In this document: one piece after another, positions 60,689-64,000 of the stretch
Layout of the letters: every line of letters begins with the position of its first letter
How positions within the stretch are numbered: the stretch's first letter is position 1
Assembly (NCBI RefSeq): GCF_036381655.1
Contig: NZ_DASVCJ010000040.1
Coordinates: 62,001-126,000, forward strand
Direction of reading: 5' to 3'
DNA length: 64,000 nucleotides
DNA from: Ferrovibrio sp036381655
Lineage (GTDB): Bacteria > Pseudomonadota > Alphaproteobacteria > Ferrovibrionales > Ferrovibrionaceae
Made by a program: the position numbers and the translations under genes
Notes under the pieces: generated by a model
What the model was told of the DNA's origin: nothing
What the model saw: only the letters and a program-made list of their open reading frames with translations
The model's database searches: none

Positions 60689-62794
60689 ATGGCCGCAGAC
60701 TCCTTGTCAGGAAACAATCGCGCAACTCCGGCCCGTGAGCGTCTGGTCCGGAACAACCTGGATCGGGCCGCCTCGCCCTATCTGCGCCAGCATCGCGACA
60801 ATCCGGTGCATTGGCAGGTCTGGGGTCCCGAGGCGCTCGCCGCGGCGCAGGCGCTGGACAAGCCGATCCTGCTCTCGGTCGGCTATGCCGCCTGTCACTG
60901 GTGCCATGTCATGGCGCATGAAAGTTTCGAGAATCCCGAAATCGCGGCGGTGATGAACGAGCTGTTCGTCAACATCAAGGTCGACCGCGAGGAACGGCCC
61001 GATATCGACGCCATCTACATGAACGCGCTGCATCTGCTCGGCGAGCAGGGCGGCTGGCCGCTGACCATGTTTCTCACGCCCAAGGGCGAGCCTTTCTGGG
61101 GCGGCACGTATTTTCCATCCGAGCCGCGCTATGGCCGGCCCGGCTTCGTCGAGGTGCTGCGGAAAGTCTCCGAGGCCTATCATCAGAACCGCGCCGCCAT
61201 CGCGCAGAACGTGAAGATGCTGGTCGGCGGCCTGCGCAACCTGGCCAAGCCGCAATCGCGCGACCGCCTCGCGCTCAGCAACGATGTGCTCGATCAGGTG
61301 GCGGCGCAGCTGCTGACCCATGTCGATCCCGAGCATGGCGGCATCGGCGGCGCGCCGAAATTCCCGCAGGTCGGCCTGTTCGACCTGCTCTGGCGCAGCT
61401 ATCTGCGCACCGGCAGGACCGACTATGCCGAAGCGGTGATCAACACGATCACCCGTATGGCGCAGGGCGGCATCTACGATCATCTCGGCGGCGGCTTCGC
61501 GCGCTATTCCACCGACGCGGAATGGCTGGCGCCGCATTTCGAGAAGATGCTCTACGACAATGCGCAGCTGCTCTCGCATATGGCGCTGATCGACGCCGAG
61601 CTCGACAATCCGCTGCTGCGCCAGCGCATCTTCGAGACCGTCGGCTGGGTGCTGCGCGAGATGGTGGCGCAAAAGGACGGCGCGGCGGGCGGCGGTTTCG
61701 CGGCGACGCAGGATGCCGATTCCGAAGGCGAGGAAGGCAAGTTCTATGTCTGGCGCAAGCCGGAGATCGAAGCCCTGCTCGGCCCGGAGGAGGCCGCGCT
61801 GTTCTGCGCCGCCTACGACGTGACCGATGCCGGCAACTGGGAGCACAAGACGATCCTGCGGCGCTCGCTCGCGCCGGAACTGCGCGACGAGGCGACCGAG
61901 GCGAGGCTGGCGGCGGCGCGCGAGAAACTGTTCGCGGCGCGCGAGACGCGCATCAAGCCGGGCTGGGACGACAAGGTGCTGGCCGACTGGAACGGACTGA
62001 TGATCGCGGCGCTGGCCGACCTCGCCATGCAATACGAGCGGCCCGACTGGCTGCAGGCGGCCGAACGCGCCTATGGCTTCGTCACCGCGACGATGACGGT
62101 CGGCGACAAGCTCGGCCATAGCTGGCGCGACGATCAGCTCGTCTTCCCCGGCCTGCTGGACGACTACGCCAACATGATGCGTGCGGCGCTGGCGCTGTTC
62201 GAAGCCACCGGCCAGCCGGATTATCTCGCGCAGGCCGGACGCTGGGGCGAGGTGCTGGAAAGCGATTACGCCGATACGGTCAACGGCGGCTATTTCTTCA
62301 CCGCGAAGGAGGCCGAAAGCCTGGTGGCGCGCACGCGCAGCGCGGCCGACAATGCCACCCCCGCCGGCAACGGCACGCTGGTCGGCGTCTTCGCGCGGCT
62401 GTGGTATCTCACCGGCGAAGTGGTCTGGCGCGAGCGGGCGCAGAACCTGCTCGATGCCTTCGCCAGCGAGGTGGCGCGCAACTTCTTCCCGATGGGCGCC
62501 TATCTGAACGGCTTCGACCTGTTCAACAACGCCGTGCAGATCGCGATCATCGGCCAGCGCGGCGAGGCGAATACCGAGGCGCTGGTCAGCGCCGCCTACA
62601 AGGTCTCGCTGCCCAACCGCATCGTCGCCGTCACGCCGCCCGATGCGGCCCTGCCCGAGACGCATCCGGCGAACGGCAAGACCCAGGTGAACGGCGCGCC
62701 GACCGCTTACGTTTGCGTCGGCCCGACCTGCGGCCTGCCGGTGACGAGCCCGGGCGAGCTGATCGCCGCGCTGAAGGCGACCAGGGCGGTGTGA
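60689..62794 (+). CDS. DUF255 / YyaL-like thioredoxin-fold protein
   Basis: A 701-residue protein. An N-terminal thioredoxin-like domain has RDNPVHWQVWGPEAL, the Cys pair of YAACHWCHVMAHESFE and LFVNIKVDREERPDIDAIYM. The rest is an (alpha/alpha)6 barrel similar to N-acylglucosamine 2-epimerase folds (GGFARYSTDAEWLAPHFEKMLYDNAQL, RETRIKPGWDDKVLADWNGLMIAAL). This is the conserved SSP411/YyaL family, of unknown function. It stands as a single gene opposite the small ferredoxin unit. Confidence 0.93.
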   Translation: MAADSLSGNNRATPARERLVRNNLDRAASPYLRQHRDNPVHWQVWGPEALAAAQALDKPILLSVGYAACHWCHVMAHESFENPEIAAVMNELFVNIKVDREERPDIDAIYMNALHLLGEQGGWPLTMFLTPKGEPFWGGTYFPSEPRYGRPGFVEVLRKVSEAYHQNRAAIAQNVKMLVGGLRNLAKPQSRDRLALSNDVLDQVAAQLLTHVDPEHGGIGGAPKFPQVGLFDLLWRSYLRTGRTDYAEAVINTITRMAQGGIYDHLGGGFARYSTDAEWLAPHFEKMLYDNAQLLSHMALIDAELDNPLLRQRIFETVGWVLREMVAQKDGAAGGGFAATQDADSEGEEGKFYVWRKPEIEALLGPEEAALFCAAYDVTDAGNWEHKTILRRSLAPELRDEATEARLAAAREKLFAARETRIKPGWDDKVLADWNGLMIAALADLAMQYERPDWLQAAERAYGFVTATMTVGDKLGHSWRDDQLVFPGLLDDYANMMRAALALFEATGQPDYLAQAGRWGEVLESDYADTVNGGYFFTAKEAESLVARTRSAADNATPAGNGTLVGVFARLWYLTGEVVWRERAQNLLDAFASEVARNFFPMGAYLNGFDLFNNAVQIAIIGQRGEANTEALVSAAYKVSLPNRIVAVTPPDAALPETHPANGKTQVNGAPTAYVCVGPTCGLPVTSPGELIAALKATRAV

Positions 62795-62912
62795 CACAGC
62801 GCCGACAATCCGCCTGTTCCGCGCCAGAACCACCACGGCGAAAGCCTGCCCTTGTATTGCAAAACGCACTACAGGGCGGTACCATCCGGGACGAAGGGAG
62901 GACGTGGCGGCG

Positions 62913-63212
62913 ATGCTGAAAAAAAAGGAATATCCGATCTCGATGCGGCTGCCCGAACCCGATGTGGCGCTGATCGATCGCGCAGCCGGCCTGCGCGGCC
63001 GCTCGCGCACCGATTTCCTGCGCGACGCCGCTGTGCGCGAGGCCGAGCAGGTCATCATGGAAAACACCCTGCTGCGCATGAACCCCGAAGGCTTTGCCGC
63101 CTTCAGCCGCGCGATAGCCGCGCCGGGCCGCGCCGTTCCCGCCATGGTCGACGTCTTCAAGCGCCAGGCACCCTGGGAGGCACCGCGCAAGACGGCCCGG
63201 AAAAAAGGCTAG
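62913..63212 (+). CDS. TacA-like antitoxin (DUF1778)
   Basis: A 99-residue protein with an N-terminal ribbon-helix-helix (YPISMRLPEPDVALIDRAAGLRGRSRTDFLRDAAVREAEQVI). The C-terminal half (NPEGFAAFSRAIAAPGRAVPAMVDVFKRQAPW) would wrap the toxin. RHH antitoxins autoregulate their operon. GTG 62904 is an alternative start closer to the AGGGAGG site. The toxin start follows 3 bases after its stop codon. Confidence 0.92.
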   Translation: MLKKKEYPISMRLPEPDVALIDRAAGLRGRSRTDFLRDAAVREAEQVIMENTLLRMNPEGFAAFSRAIAAPGRAVPAMVDVFKRQAPWEAPRKTARKKG

Positions 63213-63215
63213 CGC

Positions 63216-63737
63216 TTGACACTCTCGTCGCCGGAGCCGCTGAGTGCGGAGCATGACGTTGCGCCGTTTTCCTGCGGCAAGCCGGCGCTGGACACCTGGC
63301 TCAAGACCAGAGCATTGTCGAACCAGGAGAAGGGCTTCACCGCCGTCATCGTGGTCCACGACAACAAGCGTGTCGTAGGCTATTACGGCCTCGCCCCGAC
63401 GGCCGTCCTGCCGGCCCGTTTGCCACGCGCAATCCGCACCGGGCAGCCGCCCGATCCCGTCCCCTGTCTTTTGCTCGGACAACTGGCGACCGATCGGACC
63501 TGGGCCGGCCGAGGCGTCGGCACCGGGCTTTTGCGCCATGCCCTGATCCGGTCGGTGACCGCCGCTCACCTGATCGGCGGGCGTGCCCTGGTGGTCAAGG
63601 CGCTGGATGCAAAAGCCGCCGGCTTTTGGGGCCGACGCGGCTTCCTGCCGTCCAAGGACGATCCGCTGACACTGTTCCGCTCGATGCGGGACATCGCCGC
63701 TTCGCTGGCGGCCAGCGGCATCAGGCCGCCGGCCTGA
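63216..63737 (+). CDS. TacT-like GNAT toxin
   Basis: A 173-residue GNAT protein. The substrate-side start (PLSAEHDVAPFSCGKPALDTWLKTRAL) and acetyl-CoA loop (GQLATDRTWAGRGVGTGLLRHAL) match TacT and AtaT2-type toxins, which acetylate aminoacyl-tRNA and arrest translation. Its TTG start follows the antitoxin stop by 3 bases, so translation is coupled and weak, as expected for a toxin. The tRNA target cannot be predicted. Confidence 0.92.
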   Translation: MTLSSPEPLSAEHDVAPFSCGKPALDTWLKTRALSNQEKGFTAVIVVHDNKRVVGYYGLAPTAVLPARLPRAIRTGQPPDPVPCLLLGQLATDRTWAGRGVGTGLLRHALIRSVTAAHLIGGRALVVKALDAKAAGFWGRRGFLPSKDDPLTLFRSMRDIAASLAASGIRPPA

Positions 63738-63747
63738 CGATCCGGCA

Positions 63748-64000
63748 TCATCCCGCCGCCATCGCCATGCGGCCCTTGGCGCCGCGGATCGCCAGGGCGA
63801 TCAGCGCGGCCACCACGCCGGTTACGCCGGCGATGATGAAGGCATCGAAATAATTGCCCTGCTCGGTACGCAGGAAGCCGGCGAAATAGGCGGCCGAGGC
63901 GGCGCCGAGCTGGTGCCCGGCGGCGATCCAGCCGAATACGACCGGGCCGTCGCGCTCGCCGAAGGCCTCCACCGACAGCCGCACCGTCGGCGGCACGGTG
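63748..64000 (-). CDS. MFS transporter, C-terminal part (5' end outside window)
   Basis: About 84 residues at the end of an MFS transporter, reading VFGWIAAGHQLGAASAAYFAGFLRTEQGNYFDAFIIAGVTGVVAALIALAIRG. These cover the last two or three helices with a terminal charged end. The gene is cut by the window edge, so subfamily and length cannot be determined. It is convergent with the toxin gene. Confidence 0.85.
   Translation of the reverse strand, partial: TVPPTVRLSVEAFGERDGPVVFGWIAAGHQLGAASAAYFAGFLRTEQGNYFDAFIIAGVTGVVAALIALAIRGAKGRMAMAAG

Overview
The window is GC-rich, densely coding DNA from an alphaproteobacterium. The type of genes and their order (mnmG, rsmG, parA, parB with six parS sites) place part of it close to the chromosome origin, and the TRAP, acyl-CoA and aromatic-type catabolic genes suggest a free-living, Rhodospirillales-like heterotroph. 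The genus cannot be decided from the sequence alone. No rRNA, tRNA, CRISPR array, insertion sequence or prophage was recognised; this is ordinary chromosome with accessory catabolic islands.

Region by region. 1-0.9 kb: the tail of a KTSC-domain gene and two small unknown genes. 0.9-10.2 kb: an uncharacterised uptake and oxidation locus. A TakP-type TRAP transporter (dctP, dctQ, dctM) and a metallo-beta-lactamase-fold protein lie on the minus strand; divergent from them are an SDR dehydrogenase, a ketosteroid-dehydrogenase-like flavoprotein, an IclR regulator and a DJ-1/PfpI protein. A Gfo/Idh/MocA oxidoreductase follows. 10.2-19 kb: a chemoreceptor with a structured leader and a C-terminal docking peptide, a DUF1328 membrane peptide, a secreted glycosidase, a DHA2 drug exporter, a putative lipoprotein and an outer-membrane beta-barrel. 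19-22 kb: copper efflux (copA, cueR) with a textbook 19-bp-spacer promoter. 22-24.5 kb: two tandem PAS_5 paralogues and a response regulator without an obvious start codon. 24.7-29.7 kb: a GcvA-type LysR regulator and a sulfate ABC transporter (sbp, cysT, cysW, cysA).

29.7-34.5 kb is the most interesting accessory region. A MarR regulator diverges from an operon encoding a ferredoxin-flavin reductase, an SDR, a stand-alone PaaA-like diiron oxygenase and a gentisate-dioxygenase-like bicupin. A perfect 8+8 palindrome abuts a near-consensus sigma70 promoter for this operon. It looks like a compact oxygenase, reductase, dehydrogenase and ring-cleavage route, but the substrate is unknown.

34.5-47.4 kb holds mixed genes: hypothetical proteins, a methyltransferase pair, a cytochrome P450 with an unusual I-helix, a PEP mutase/isocitrate lyase homologue, a Gfa-family protein, exonuclease III, a stand-alone acyl-CoA synthetase alpha-type subunit, a PA14 protein, amtB with a possible sigma54 promoter, msrB and a glycosyltransferase. 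47.4-53 kb is the chromosome partition and tRNA-modification block. The usual mnmE-mnmG linkage is broken by 5.7 kb of other genes (LysE exporter, topoisomerase IB, MOSC, two acetyltransferases, PepSY and others) before mnmE at 58.5-59.8 kb. The window ends with a small ferredoxin, a DUF6489 protein, a DUF255 thioredoxin-fold protein, a TacA/TacT-like toxin-antitoxin pair and the C-terminal part of an MFS transporter.
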